Assembly (NCBI GenBank): GCA_965277435.1
Contig: OZ255821.1
Location: forward strand, 4,092,001-4,156,000
Direction: 5' to 3'
Length of the DNA stretch: 64,000 bases
Origin: Bog-105 sp965277435
GTDB lineage: Bacteria > Acidobacteriota > Terriglobia > Bryobacterales > Bryobacteraceae
Shown here: one piece after another, positions 27,038-35,886 of the stretch
Layout: every line of letters starts with the position of its first letter
Numbering within the stretch: the stretch's first letter is position 1
Program-made: the position numbers and the translations under genes
The notes under the pieces: generated by a model
The model's database searches: none
What the model was told of the DNA's origin: nothing
What the model saw: the letters and a program-made list of their open reading frames with translations, nothing else

Positions 27038-28257
27038 CGCCCGGTTACATTCCACCAAATCAGCTCACGCCGCAATCATTTGGCAAGTATCCACCGGAAG
27101 CGCGAAAAGTCGCAACGCAACACATTGAACTACTGCGGAAATTGCCGCTGGCGTTCCTGCCGCTGCTGCTGCGGGAGATGATGGCGTACGACTGGAAATT
27201 TCCGGCCGAGCGGCGCGAAATCGACGAGCAGATGCGCTATCTGGGCGCGATGGATGAGGCTCACTTGCGGGTCGAGATGTCAGGGTTTTCTTCGATACGG
27301 CTCACACCGGAACTGGAGCGCATGGAGTGGGTGAGCGAGCCTGCGCAGTTTTCCGAGAAGCTGACGGCGTACTTGTGGAGCACCCATCAGATGGACGGCT
27401 TTCGGAAGGCGTCGATTGAATATATTCATGCGCTGCATGCAGCGATGCCGGTTGAAACGCTTCCAGTAGCGCGACTCACGTTGGTGCAGTTCGGTGTAGG
27501 TGTAAAAGGTAACCGCTATCCATTATTTCGCAAATTGAAGCCGCATGGCGTGTACTTCACGAACGTAAAACCGGACGAAGGAGAGATCTTATTGTCCATG
27601 GCCACGGCGCGGGCGAAGGCGTATCCGCGATCGTTTGGACATTGGTACATCGACGGGGCCGAGGAGATTGAGACGGATCCGGCCGTGACTTCGGTGGCGT
27701 ACAGCTCGCTCCGTGGCGTGCGAGACGAGCTGGTAAACAAGATGCGGCTCGTCATGCAGCCGGGCGGCGGCGGCCCGGAAGTATTGCGAACGATGCTAGC
27801 GCAAGTGACGCCGGGAGAGTTGGGGCTTAAGGACGAGGGCGCGGCGGCAGTGCTCAATCGTTTTCAGGTCAGTTTACTGACAGAGGGATCGGGGACGCAG
27901 TTGTTCAGCACAACTTTTGTGCAGTGGTCGGCGCGTGAGGCGTTGCGGCGGGCACAGCCAGTGACGCTGTTCCTGCGCTATGCTCCGAGGCAGAAAGAGC
28001 AGTCGATGAAGGAATTGCTGGCCGGAACGCAGCACGCGCCAGTGCCGGATTTTGCCGGTTCGCTGATCGACGCCGACATGGGCGCGTATTACACGTGGAT
28101 CAACCAGCAGCGGCTGGCCGGAGCGGAGAAGGCGGGTTTTGTGGCGTGGTTCGAGGGCCAGCGAGAGGCGTTTGCGAGCGGACCTGGCTTAGTGCGGGGA
28201 AGTGTGAATGGCGAAGTGATTGGGCTTGGCGAGATCGTAAAGCGCTTGACGGGATGA
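27034..28257 (+). CDS. Conserved-looking protein of unknown function
   Basis: 407 residues, ATG overlapping the stop of the Tat protein gene. No signal peptide or TM helix is visible, so it is probably cytoplasmic, unlike the other operon members. The N-terminal half is helical (PPEARKVATQHIELLRKLPLAFLPLLLREMMAYDWKFPAERREI). The middle contains GNRYPLFRKLKPHGVYFTNV and SFGHWYIDGAEEI. The C-terminal part has FSTTFVQWSAREALRRAQPVTLFLRYAPRQ. I recognise no named domain. Its place at the end of the coupled run suggests it serves the same process, perhaps in quality control or targeting of the exported partners; that is inference from position only. Confidence 0.75.
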   Translation: MTPGYIPPNQLTPQSFGKYPPEARKVATQHIELLRKLPLAFLPLLLREMMAYDWKFPAERREIDEQMRYLGAMDEAHLRVEMSGFSSIRLTPELERMEWVSEPAQFSEKLTAYLWSTHQMDGFRKASIEYIHALHAAMPVETLPVARLTLVQFGVGVKGNRYPLFRKLKPHGVYFTNVKPDEGEILLSMATARAKAYPRSFGHWYIDGAEEIETDPAVTSVAYSSLRGVRDELVNKMRLVMQPGGGGPEVLRTMLAQVTPGELGLKDEGAAAVLNRFQVSLLTEGSGTQLFSTTFVQWSAREALRRAQPVTLFLRYAPRQKEQSMKELLAGTQHAPVPDFAGSLIDADMGAYYTWINQQRLAGAEKAGFVAWFEGQREAFASGPGLVRGSVNGEVIGLGEIVKRLTG

Positions 28258-28639
28258 GAGTTGTTGGGCGCTTAAAGCTCATCGAGCAGCTGGACGGCTG
28301 AGATCGGGTTGCGTGTTGCGATCGGTGGAGACCGGCGCACGATTTTGATTATGACCGTGCGCGAGGCGATGGGTTTGCTGGGTTTGGGCGTGTTGGGCGG
28401 CGCTGTCGTGCTGTTCGTTTTATCGCGATTTGTAGGAGCATGCTGCCTGGTGTTGAAGTCAGCCTGGGAGGCCGACGCAGGCCGAGAGCCCGCCCCACAA
28501 AGCTCTCCCTGGACTCTCGTCACATGTTTACGGGGTGTTTTCAGCATAACGACCTCTATAGAGCACGCTATGGCACAGGATAGGGCCGACCTCGATACAA
28601 TGAAGAAGTAACAAACTTGTACCCCGTCCGGAACTATCA
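28258..28639 (+). other. Gap between the FG-GAP operon and mrdA
   Basis: A weak open frame (ATG 28351 to 28611) would encode a short membrane-like peptide (MGLLGLGVLGGAVVLFVLSRFVGACC) but its second half has low-quality composition and no recognisable domain. The stretch more likely carries the promoter of the mrdA-rodA genes. No hairpin with a T-run was seen. Confidence 0.4.
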
Positions 28640-30556
28640 GTGGCATTAGTCGAGAGCGAACGCGAGCGTGAGGAACAGCTCGGTCATGAGCGGCTCCTGA
28701 GCGGAGATCCTAAACGAGCCTCGGGAAAGATTGCGATCTTTCAGTATTTAACCGTGGCCGTTTTTGTGTTTCTGGTTTCAGGGTTCTGGCGCTTGCAGGT
28801 GCAAAACCCCGACATTTACAGCGAGGCGGCCGCTCGCAATCGCATCAAGAGCACGCCGATTCTGGCAGCGCGCGGCAAGATTCTCGATCGTGACGGCCGA
28901 GTTATCGTGGACAACAAAGCGTCCTATGCACTGCTGCTCAATCGCGACCTTATCAAGCCGGAACATCTGCCCGCTATCGCCGAAGCGTTGCAGATCGACT
29001 ATCCGGAACTCACGAAGAAAATTCGCCATATGTCGACGCGGCCGCAGATCATTATCAAAGATCAGCTGTCGCGTGACGAAATGGCCTGGGTGGAATCGCA
29101 CCAGGACCTGAATACATACCCTGAAATGCAGGTCTTTCGAGCCTGGCGCCGGCAATATCCGCAGGACGGATTCGCGGCGCACGTCACTGGCTACGTCGGC
29201 GAAATCAGCGAGTCTGAACTCGATGCGCCTCAATTCATGGATTACCATCAAGGCGACGTCATCGGCAAAGACGGCCTGGAGCGTGAGCATGACTCGACGC
29301 TACGCGGCGTCGATGGCCAGCAGCGCGTGCTGGTCGACAACATGGGCCGCGAACGCCAGTTGCAGGATGCGCAGGAAGCCGTCGCCGGTAAGGATTTGCG
29401 GACGACTTTGGATCTGGATCTCGAAGCGGTGGCTGAGCTTTCCCTGCAAAATAATCGCGGTGCGGTAGTAGCGCTCGATCCGCGCAACGGCGAGATTCTC
29501 GCCATGGTGAGCCGCCCTACCTACGACGCAAATAAGTTCACGGGCCGCATCAGCCACAACGACTGGAACGAGATTGCGAACGATCCGCATAAGCCGCTGC
29601 TGAACCGGGCAATTCAGGCGCAACTGGCTCCCGGCTCTACGTTCAAGCCGCTCATGGCCATCGCCGGTCTCGAATCCGGCGTCATTGACGATCAGACAAT
29701 CTTCCACTGCCCGGGGGGCGCCTCTTTTTACGGCCATTACTTCGCCTGCCATGTAGCGAGCGGCCACGGCAACATTTCGTTGCACCGCGCGATCGCCCAG
29801 TCCTGCGATGTTTACTTTTACAATGTCGGCAATCGCCTGGGAATCGACCGCATTGCGCACTACGCTGAACTCGCGGGTGTGGGCCACAAAACAGGCATCG
29901 ACCTACCCAATGAAACACAAGGCACCATGCCGTCCACCAAATGGAAGATGCGCTTGTCCCGCCAGAAATGGTACGCCGGCGAAACCATCTCGGTCGCGAT
30001 TGGGCAGGGAGCAGTGACGGTTTCGCCCCTACAGATTGTTTCTGCACTGGGTGGCCTGGGTGTAGGCGGCAAGTGGTACAAACCGCACCTGGTACGCGAT
30101 CAGGCTCCAGTCCTTTTGCGACAGGGCAACTTTAATCCCGACAATTTGAAAGATGTAATTTCCGGTATGTTTGCGGTGGTCAACGAAGGTGGCACGGGCC
30201 GGGCGGCTTACTTGCCCGACGTCAAAGTCGCCGGCAAGACCGGTACTGCCCAGGTAGCCGCCAGCGCCATGACGAAGGGTGCGAAAATACGGAGTTCCCT
30301 AGCCAATAACGTCTGGTTCGTCGGCTTCGCTCCGGCTGATAAACCGGAGATCGCCGTCGTTGCGCTGTTCGAAAACGGCCAGGAAAGCTACAACGCTGTG
30401 CCGATAGTGCGCGATGTGCTGAAAGCTTATTTCGACAAGAAAGCGCGCGAGAAGAATGCCGCCATCGAAGACGCTGCGCTTCGTCCGTTGCAGTCGGATA
30501 CGCTGTTGGCAAATCCTTTGCCCGCTATTCTCACCTCCGTGGGATTGATTCACTAG
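28640..30556 (+). CDS. mrdA: Penicillin-binding protein 2 (peptidoglycan transpeptidase)
   Basis: 638 residues from a GTG start. One TM helix near residues 32-55 (IFQYLTVAVFVFLVSGFW) anchors the protein. The PBP dimerisation domain follows (AARGKILDRDGRVIVDN), then the transpeptidase domain with the active-site serine in GSTFKP (Ser333), SCD (SxN-type motif, in QSCDVYFYNVGNRLG) and KTGTAQ (about residue 532). It cross-links peptidoglycan during cell elongation as partner of RodA, which is encoded 52 bases downstream on the same strand. Length is normal for PBP2. mreBCD, often upstream, is not in this window. Confidence 0.95.
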   Translation: MALVESEREREEQLGHERLLSGDPKRASGKIAIFQYLTVAVFVFLVSGFWRLQVQNPDIYSEAAARNRIKSTPILAARGKILDRDGRVIVDNKASYALLLNRDLIKPEHLPAIAEALQIDYPELTKKIRHMSTRPQIIIKDQLSRDEMAWVESHQDLNTYPEMQVFRAWRRQYPQDGFAAHVTGYVGEISESELDAPQFMDYHQGDVIGKDGLEREHDSTLRGVDGQQRVLVDNMGRERQLQDAQEAVAGKDLRTTLDLDLEAVAELSLQNNRGAVVALDPRNGEILAMVSRPTYDANKFTGRISHNDWNEIANDPHKPLLNRAIQAQLAPGSTFKPLMAIAGLESGVIDDQTIFHCPGGASFYGHYFACHVASGHGNISLHRAIAQSCDVYFYNVGNRLGIDRIAHYAELAGVGHKTGIDLPNETQGTMPSTKWKMRLSRQKWYAGETISVAIGQGAVTVSPLQIVSALGGLGVGGKWYKPHLVRDQAPVLLRQGNFNPDNLKDVISGMFAVVNEGGTGRAAYLPDVKVAGKTGTAQVAASAMTKGAKIRSSLANNVWFVGFAPADKPEIAVVALFENGQESYNAVPIVRDVLKAYFDKKAREKNAAIEDAALRPLQSDTLLANPLPAILTSVGLIH

Positions 30557-30608
30557 TGGGGCGAGAGAAAAGATGGCAGGCTAACGCCTACCCAACGAGA
30601 GCTGACTG

Positions 30609-31697
30609 GTGATTCGATTCCGTTCCATTCGCGACCTGGATTGGCCGCTTATTATCGTCACTCTCGCGCTCTGCGGCCTGGGTGTCATCCAGATTTACAG
30701 CGCCACTGTAGCCACTAAATGGCAGGACGCCTGGTGGAAACAGATCGTGTGGGTAGCCACTGGTCTCGTCATGATGTACGTTGCCGCCACCATTGATTAT
30801 CACGCCTTGCTGGGACGCATTTTCTACCTTTACATCGGCTCGGTGGTCCTGCTGCTCGCCACGGCGTTCGCCGGCAATAAGGTGTTCGGTTCTACCCGCT
30901 GGATCAAAGTCGGCGGCTTCACCCTGCAAACCTCGGAATTCGTCAAGATTGTGCTGGTGCTCCTCGTCGCCAAATACCTGACCGATCTCAAAGGCGAAGT
31001 ACTCGAGTGGAGGGACCTGGCCAAAATGGCCGGTCTCATAGCGCTTCCTATGCTTCTCGTCATGAAGGAGCCTGATTTGGGAACGTCGCTAACCTACATT
31101 CCGATACTGGTTTGCGGCATTCTAATGGCCGGTTTGCGTTGGAAGTATATCCTCATTATTGCCGGCGTCCTGATTGTCACACTTCCGATTGGGTATCATT
31201 TTCTTAAGCCGTATCAAAAGGATAGACTGGTCAGCTTTATTTACCCTGACCGGGATCCGAAAGGAACCGGCTTTCAGGTGATCCAGTCAAAAATTGCTGT
31301 GGGCAATGGCGGCATGTGGGGCAGAGGGGCTAAAGACAGCTCGCAAACACACTTGGGCTTTCTCCCGGTCCCGCACACGGATTTCATCTTTTCTTCTTTC
31401 GCGGAAGAGCACGGGTTTGTAGGTATCGTCATCGCGCTGGTTCTGTATTTTCTGCTGATCATGCAGGTGGTGCAGAATGCGCAAACGGCTACCGACCGGG
31501 CAGGACTGTACGTCTGCATGGGCGTGGCCGCGCTTTTGTTATTTCACGTGTTAGTCAACGTGGGAATGGTAGTCGGGCGTATGCCGATTACTGGTATCCC
31601 GCTTCCGCTGATGAGCTCCGGCGGATCTAATACCTGGTCCATTTTCCTGATGTTGGGCTTGGTAAACAGCGTCAGGCTACGTAGGTTTGTAAACTAA
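30609..31697 (+). CDS. rodA: Rod-shape SEDS peptidoglycan polymerase RodA
   Basis: 362 residues from a GTG start. A SEDS family protein with ten or so TM helices: DWPLIIVTLALCGLGVIQIYSAT at the start, KVFGSTRWIKVGGFTLQTSEFVKI (the conserved loop after TM4), KEPDLGTSLTYIPI, then PHTDFIFSSFAEEHGFVGIV and ITGIPLPLMSSGGSNTWSIF near the C-terminus. It is the glycosyltransferase of the elongation complex with PBP2, encoded just upstream. Length and topology are normal. Confidence 0.95.
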   Translation: MIRFRSIRDLDWPLIIVTLALCGLGVIQIYSATVATKWQDAWWKQIVWVATGLVMMYVAATIDYHALLGRIFYLYIGSVVLLLATAFAGNKVFGSTRWIKVGGFTLQTSEFVKIVLVLLVAKYLTDLKGEVLEWRDLAKMAGLIALPMLLVMKEPDLGTSLTYIPILVCGILMAGLRWKYILIIAGVLIVTLPIGYHFLKPYQKDRLVSFIYPDRDPKGTGFQVIQSKIAVGNGGMWGRGAKDSSQTHLGFLPVPHTDFIFSSFAEEHGFVGIVIALVLYFLLIMQVVQNAQTATDRAGLYVCMGVAALLLFHVLVNVGMVVGRMPITGIPLPLMSSGGSNTWSIFLMLGLVNSVRLRRFVN

Positions 31698-31719
31698 GTC
31701 GGCTTGTATAAGCCGGCTC
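31698..31719 (+). terminator. Small hairpin after rodA
   Basis: AGTCGGCTT and AAGCCGGCT flank a GTAT loop and pair with one G-T wobble, directly after the rodA stop. No T-run follows, so it may slow transcription or stabilise the mRNA end rather than act as a strong Rho-independent terminator. Confidence 0.35.
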
Positions 31720-31952
31720 GACTCTATAAGAAAAGGTCGGGCTGAGGAATAAAGATTTTCGGATTGCAGGCGAAGTTAGCTCTAGTAACGACTAAGAGGA
31801 TGTGAAACGAGTTTACAGCGCGGGTGTATTTGAGTAAGTCTCCACCGGCGAGCCGCAACGGATTTGCGAACGGTCTCATGCAGATCGTTTCGCGCATTGC
31901 AATTCTGGATTTCTTGTTACTTCCGCGATCAGCCCGAATGAGGCGGTGATCA

Positions 31953-34775
31953 ATGAGTAAGGAACTGGTGATTGGCTCCAATCGCCACGAGACGAAGGTA
32001 GCAGTCCTCGAGGATGATCAACTCGTCGAGGTGTACTTTCAAAGGGCGAATGAATATTCGCTGGCAGGCAGCATTCATAAAGGCAGGGTGACGCGGGTAC
32101 TCCCGGGCATGCAGTCGGCCTTTGTCGATTTGGGTCTGGAACGAGACACATTTCTGTATGTCTCCGACTTCTTTGAAGAAGAGGAACAGGATGACATTGA
32201 CAAGGTAGTAGAGGAAAAGCCGGTTCGCCGCGAGCGGAACGGCAATCGCGGTGGAACGCACGACCGGAGCGAGCCGGACGCCAGACAAATGGACCGGCGC
32301 GAGCCGGAGGCGCCGAAACTCGTTCGCCGCGATGCGGAGCGTCGTGACTTCGAACGCCCGATCCTGCAGCAAACCAATCTGCAGCAAAGCAGCAATGAAC
32401 TCGAATTGCCGGCGTTTGGCGTGACCGACATCCGCCGCGAAGCGTTGGAGACGGAGCAGATCGGCGAACCGGTTACGGACGAAGCGATGACCGCCCCATT
32501 CGACCGTAGTGAAACTGGTGCGGTCGAGCCGCGGCCCAGCGCCGGTGGTTCTCAAGGCGCTGGTTTTCAGAGCGGGGGGCTCCAAAATGACCGGCGTGGC
32601 GGCCGGTCGCGCCGGCGACGTCCTCGCCAGCGCGGCTTTCCCGATAACAAATACGCGCAACCGGGCGGCGGCGCAACAGAAACTTCTCCCGAACCACCTG
32701 TACTGCCAAGCCGGACAAACGTCACCTCATCCTCTTCCGACGTTCTTCTCCTACCGGGAGAATCGCTCGCCAAATACCGTAACCGCCCACCTGAACCTAC
32801 GCCGGAGTTGGCAGCTGCTGACGCGGAAGACCACGCGCCTTATCTGTCCGAAGAACTTTTCCAGGCCTCCGATGAGCCAGGATTTGAGGAGATTCCGCCA
32901 GACGAGATCGAGGACGAAGCCGAAGAAATCGCCCTCACAGACCGGATCCTCGCACATCACGACGACGATCTCTCCATCACTGACGAAGAAGAAAAAATCG
33001 CTGGCGTAGAAGGCGACCAGCCCGCTCCCGACCCACCGGCCGAAGCAGCACCTCCCGACTTCGAATCGATTGCTACCGTAGTGCTTTCGGATCCCGGTCC
33101 TCCTCTCGAACACGAACCAAGCGATTTTCCGTTTCCGCTTCCCACGCCTGCTCCTCTCGACGAATTTGAAGTTCTGGCCATCCGCGAAGGTTTGCCGGAG
33201 GACGAAGCCAATTACGACCCGGCCAACTACGACCCGGCCAGCCAGGAGCAAGCAGAAGAGACCCAGTCAGTAATCAAAAGCGCGGAAGAAGAAAATGCCG
33301 AACCGGCAGACATCGCGGGCGGCCCGGTTCAGACTGCTACCGTTCGTGAACCAGGCGGCCAGGTTATGCATCGGGCCTCGCGCCGCATGCGCCGTCGCCG
33401 TGGCGGGAATCGCTCCGGACATCCGCGGGTCGAATCCGGCACCGAGGTCCGTCCGATCGAAGCGCCCGCACTGATCACCGCCGCCGGCGCCGCTGTTGCC
33501 CCCGAAGCACGCGTTGAAACCGGGCGCGAACGCAGCGAAGAGCGTGTGCCTGCGGAACGTCCCGATCGCGTTTATCCCTCGATTGCGGATCTGCTCAAAC
33601 CAGGCCAGGAAATCATCGTTCAGATCGCCAAAGAGCCGCTCGGCCAGAAGGGCGCTCGGATCACTTCGCATATCGCTCTCCCGGGCCGCTTCGTGGTGTT
33701 CATGCCCAGCGTGAATCACCTGGGCGTCTCGCGCAAAGTGGCCAGCGACGAGGAGCGCCAGCGGCTAAAACGCATCCTGCAGGCTCATCGCGTCGGCACA
33801 ACCGGAGGCTTCATCGTCCGTACCGCCGGCGAAGGCATTCCCGAAGAGGAAATCGCGGCGGACATGAACTTCCTCTATAGCCTCTGGCTCGACATTCGCC
33901 AGAAGGCCGAGAAGAAGCCTGCTCCCGCCCTGCTGCACTACGACCTCGACGTCGTGCAGCGCATTCTTCGCGATCAGGTGACTGAAGACTTCAAAGCCAT
34001 CTGGGTCGATAACGAGGATCTGTATGAGAACGTGCTGACGTTCATGCAGCGCTTCCAGCCGAGCCTTGTCAGCCGCGTCAAGATGTACACCCGCTCGGCT
34101 CCGATTTTCGATGCATTTAATATCACACAGGAGCTCGAGAAAGCGCTCCGGCCGAAGGTGTGGCTCAAGTCCGGCGGCTACATCGTCATCAATCAGACCG
34201 AGGCATTGGTTGCTATCGACATCAACACCGGCAAGTACGTCGGGAAATCGAATCGCCTCGAAGACACGATCGTAAAGACGAACACCGAAGCGGTTAAAGA
34301 AATCGTTCGCCAGATCCGCCTGCGCGACCTCGGCGGCATCATCGTCGTCGACTTCATCGACATGGACGAACGTAAGAACCGTCAGAAGGTCATGCAGACA
34401 TTGGAAGAAGCCATGCGCACCGACAAGGCGCCTTACAAAATTCTGCAGTTCAACGACTTCGGCCTGGTGGCCATCACCCGCAAGCGAGTGAAACAAAGCC
34501 TGGAGCGCACACTCTGCTCGCCCTGCCCGTACTGCGAGGGCGCCGGCTATGTAAAGAGTGTGCAAACCGTCATCAGCGAAATTCTGGTCGAATCACAGAA
34601 GCTCGCCAAAGCGATCGAAGGCAAGGATGTGGTTTTGCGCGTCCATCCGGACGTTGCCAAAGTCCTCAAAGCCAGCAGCAATCAATATCTGGAGGAAGTG
34701 GAGGAGATCTTGGGAAGGCCGGTTTTAGTGACCGGCGATCCCACGCTCCATCACCAGAAATTCGATTTGGCCTGA
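31953..34775 (+). CDS. RNase E/G family ribonuclease with a long disordered insertion in the S1 domain
   Basis: 940 residues. Residues 1-74 are the start of an RNase E/G (SLAGSIHKGRVTRVLPGMQSAFVDLGLERDTFLYVSDF), which is the first half of the S1 RNA-binding domain. Residues of about 75-540 are a low-complexity, mostly acidic and proline-rich insertion with two arginine-rich patches (RRGGRSRRRRPRQRG near 220; RRMRRRRGGNRSG near 480). The S1 domain resumes at LLKPGQEIIVQIAKEPLGQKGARITSHI. The catalytic domain has the two metal-binding aspartates in VAIDINTGKYVG (about 755) and VVDFIDMDE (about 802), and the zinc-link CPYC in CSPCPYCEGAG (about 858). It processes and degrades RNA. The C-terminal scaffold of E. 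coli RNase E is absent. A terminator follows. Confidence 0.93.
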   Translation: MSKELVIGSNRHETKVAVLEDDQLVEVYFQRANEYSLAGSIHKGRVTRVLPGMQSAFVDLGLERDTFLYVSDFFEEEEQDDIDKVVEEKPVRRERNGNRGGTHDRSEPDARQMDRREPEAPKLVRRDAERRDFERPILQQTNLQQSSNELELPAFGVTDIRREALETEQIGEPVTDEAMTAPFDRSETGAVEPRPSAGGSQGAGFQSGGLQNDRRGGRSRRRRPRQRGFPDNKYAQPGGGATETSPEPPVLPSRTNVTSSSSDVLLLPGESLAKYRNRPPEPTPELAAADAEDHAPYLSEELFQASDEPGFEEIPPDEIEDEAEEIALTDRILAHHDDDLSITDEEEKIAGVEGDQPAPDPPAEAAPPDFESIATVVLSDPGPPLEHEPSDFPFPLPTPAPLDEFEVLAIREGLPEDEANYDPANYDPASQEQAEETQSVIKSAEEENAEPADIAGGPVQTATVREPGGQVMHRASRRMRRRRGGNRSGHPRVESGTEVRPIEAPALITAAGAAVAPEARVETGRERSEERVPAERPDRVYPSIADLLKPGQEIIVQIAKEPLGQKGARITSHIALPGRFVVFMPSVNHLGVSRKVASDEERQRLKRILQAHRVGTTGGFIVRTAGEGIPEEEIAADMNFLYSLWLDIRQKAEKKPAPALLHYDLDVVQRILRDQVTEDFKAIWVDNEDLYENVLTFMQRFQPSLVSRVKMYTRSAPIFDAFNITQELEKALRPKVWLKSGGYIVINQTEALVAIDINTGKYVGKSNRLEDTIVKTNTEAVKEIVRQIRLRDLGGIIVVDFIDMDERKNRQKVMQTLEEAMRTDKAPYKILQFNDFGLVAITRKRVKQSLERTLCSPCPYCEGAGYVKSVQTVISEILVESQKLAKAIEGKDVVLRVHPDVAKVLKASSNQYLEEVEEILGRPVLVTGDPTLHHQKFDLA

Positions 34776-34791
34776 TCGTCGCGTAAATCGC

Positions 34792-34836
34792 GGCCCGTGC
34801 TGTCCGAGGAGGAGAGCACGGGCCATTTCTATTTTC
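34792..34836 (+). terminator. Rho-independent terminator after the RNase E/G gene
   Basis: A perfect ten-base stem (GGCCCGTGCT at 34792-34801 with AGCACGGGCC at 34815-34824) with a 13-base loop is followed by ATTTCTATTTTC. It lies 17 bases after the stop codon. Confidence 0.85.
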
Positions 34837-34941
34837 ATCTGTTTTTCTAAACACTGCTTCACCGGCAAGACCGGGCAGCAGCAATTCACTGGTTCCCAAA
34901 ACATACCTTGGCGCGGACACCGATTCCTTATACATTAGGAA

Positions 34942-35391
34942 TTGCAGTATAGCCGGGGACGGCGACGACCGCCCAAGAATGAGGGTCCGGTCGAGGCTGG
35001 GTCCTTTTCACACATCCAATCAGAACCGGTGGAATCGATATTCCGGCGCACAGCCCATACAAACTCCGATCTCGGACGCGACACCGCAATCTTTCTAATC
35101 GGCGTACCTGGAGCGGGAAAAACCACATCGGTCTTGACTGCTGGCCATGTACCACCCACTGTGCGGGTGGGCCGAAGGACGCGGCGCGACTATGAGGCAG
35201 GCGTCTATTCAGGGGCACCTACCGGAGGGCTTGACGTCATCCAAGCGCGATTTGGTTACGCAGCCGAGCTTCACATCATTGATCGCAGGGCTAAAACGGT
35301 AAAAGAGCTTCGGGGATGGGAACACAATGGCGTGCGTCGCATTCGATCAGGAGGAACGAAATGGATGATGCAACCCTCCTCGATCTCCTGA
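34942..35391 (+). CDS. Zeta-toxin-like P-loop kinase, internally deleted remnant
   Basis: 149 residues from a doubtful TTG. The frame contains a Walker A (AIFLIGVPGAGKTTSVL) preceded by a helix ending IFRRTAHTNSD, and later GGLDVIQARFGYAAELHIIDRRAKTVKELRGWEH. Both blocks occur in zeta-toxin/UDP-GlcNAc-kinase-like proteins, but there the two are separated by about 120 residues, while here only about 40 remain. The C-terminus after GWEH turns into unrelated sequence. I read this as a gene with an internal deletion and probably no activity. The region upstream has no clear ribosome-binding site. Homology is by motif only. Confidence 0.5.
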   Translation: MQYSRGRRRPPKNEGPVEAGSFSHIQSEPVESIFRRTAHTNSDLGRDTAIFLIGVPGAGKTTSVLTAGHVPPTVRVGRRTRRDYEAGVYSGAPTGGLDVIQARFGYAAELHIIDRRAKTVKELRGWEHNGVRRIRSGGTKWMMQPSSIS

Positions 35392-35756
35392 AAGGAGGCC
35401 ATCTGAGCATGCCCGATCGCATCGAACGAGGCTTGTGGCCGCATGCACCTCTTTCATTTAAAGCCGTCGCGGTTTATCTGGCTAGTGTGCTCGAGCAAAG
35501 TGATGATTTTTTCCCTGGCCCACGCGTGCACCACGTTGCTGGTGAGCCTGTTCAGGAAGGCGGCACAATAGAAAAGCAAAAAGATAGCACGTACGTTTAT
35601 CGCAGCGCTGCCGCACGTCCAATCTCGCCCACAACTCTCAACCGGTATGTCGAAACTGTGTTCACAACAGCGCGTGATGCCGCTGTCCATTACCTCAAAT
35701 GGGATCTAAACTTGCCAGGAGATCTCGATGGATGGAAAGTCTTGAATGACGAATAA
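35361..35756 (+). CDS. Small hypothetical protein behind the zeta-like remnant
   Basis: 131 residues from ATG 35361, chosen because AGGAGG lies a few bases upstream (35349-35354 region), one of the better ribosome-binding sites in the window. The sequence (MDDATLLDLLKGGHLSMPDRIERGLWPHAPLSFKAVAVYLASVLEQSDDFFPGP) has no recognised domain. It overlaps the end of the remnant by 31 bases in a different frame, as in toxin-antitoxin pairs, so a role as partner of the former kinase is possible but unproven. A bidirectional terminator follows. Confidence 0.6.
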   Translation: MDDATLLDLLKGGHLSMPDRIERGLWPHAPLSFKAVAVYLASVLEQSDDFFPGPRVHHVAGEPVQEGGTIEKQKDSTYVYRSAAARPISPTTLNRYVETVFTTARDAAVHYLKWDLNLPGDLDGWKVLNDE

Positions 35757-35830
35757 GAGCCAATAGGCAAGCGGTCTGCCAGCTTGCGCAGCCTGCTGAA
35801 AACTCACTGCTGCCTCAAGTCGAGACGTAA

Positions 35831-35868
35831 AAGGGCCGCCAGACTGATGCCTGGCGGCCTTTCTTTCG
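35831..35868. terminator. Bidirectional Rho-independent terminator
   Basis: GGCCGCCAG (35834-35842) and CTGGCGGCC (35851-35859) form a perfect nine-base stem with an eight-base loop. TTTCTTTC follows on the plus strand and CCTTTTACG on the minus strand. It sits between convergent genes ending at 35756 and 35887 and can serve both. Confidence 0.85.
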
Positions 35869-35886
35869 CGAGCTTGGTGACGACAC

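Noticed and set aside
28351..28611. Small membrane protein before mrdA
   Set aside because: Only the first 25 residues look like a membrane helix; the remainder has no domain and no initiation signal, so it is described only as part of the gap.
33217..33242. Short tandem repeat YDPAN-YDPAS
   Set aside because: Two copies within a low-complexity insertion do not justify a separate repeat feature.
33765..34565. Open frame of 266 codons on the minus strand
   Set aside because: It is antisense to the RNase E/G catalytic domain, which is clearly the coding strand.
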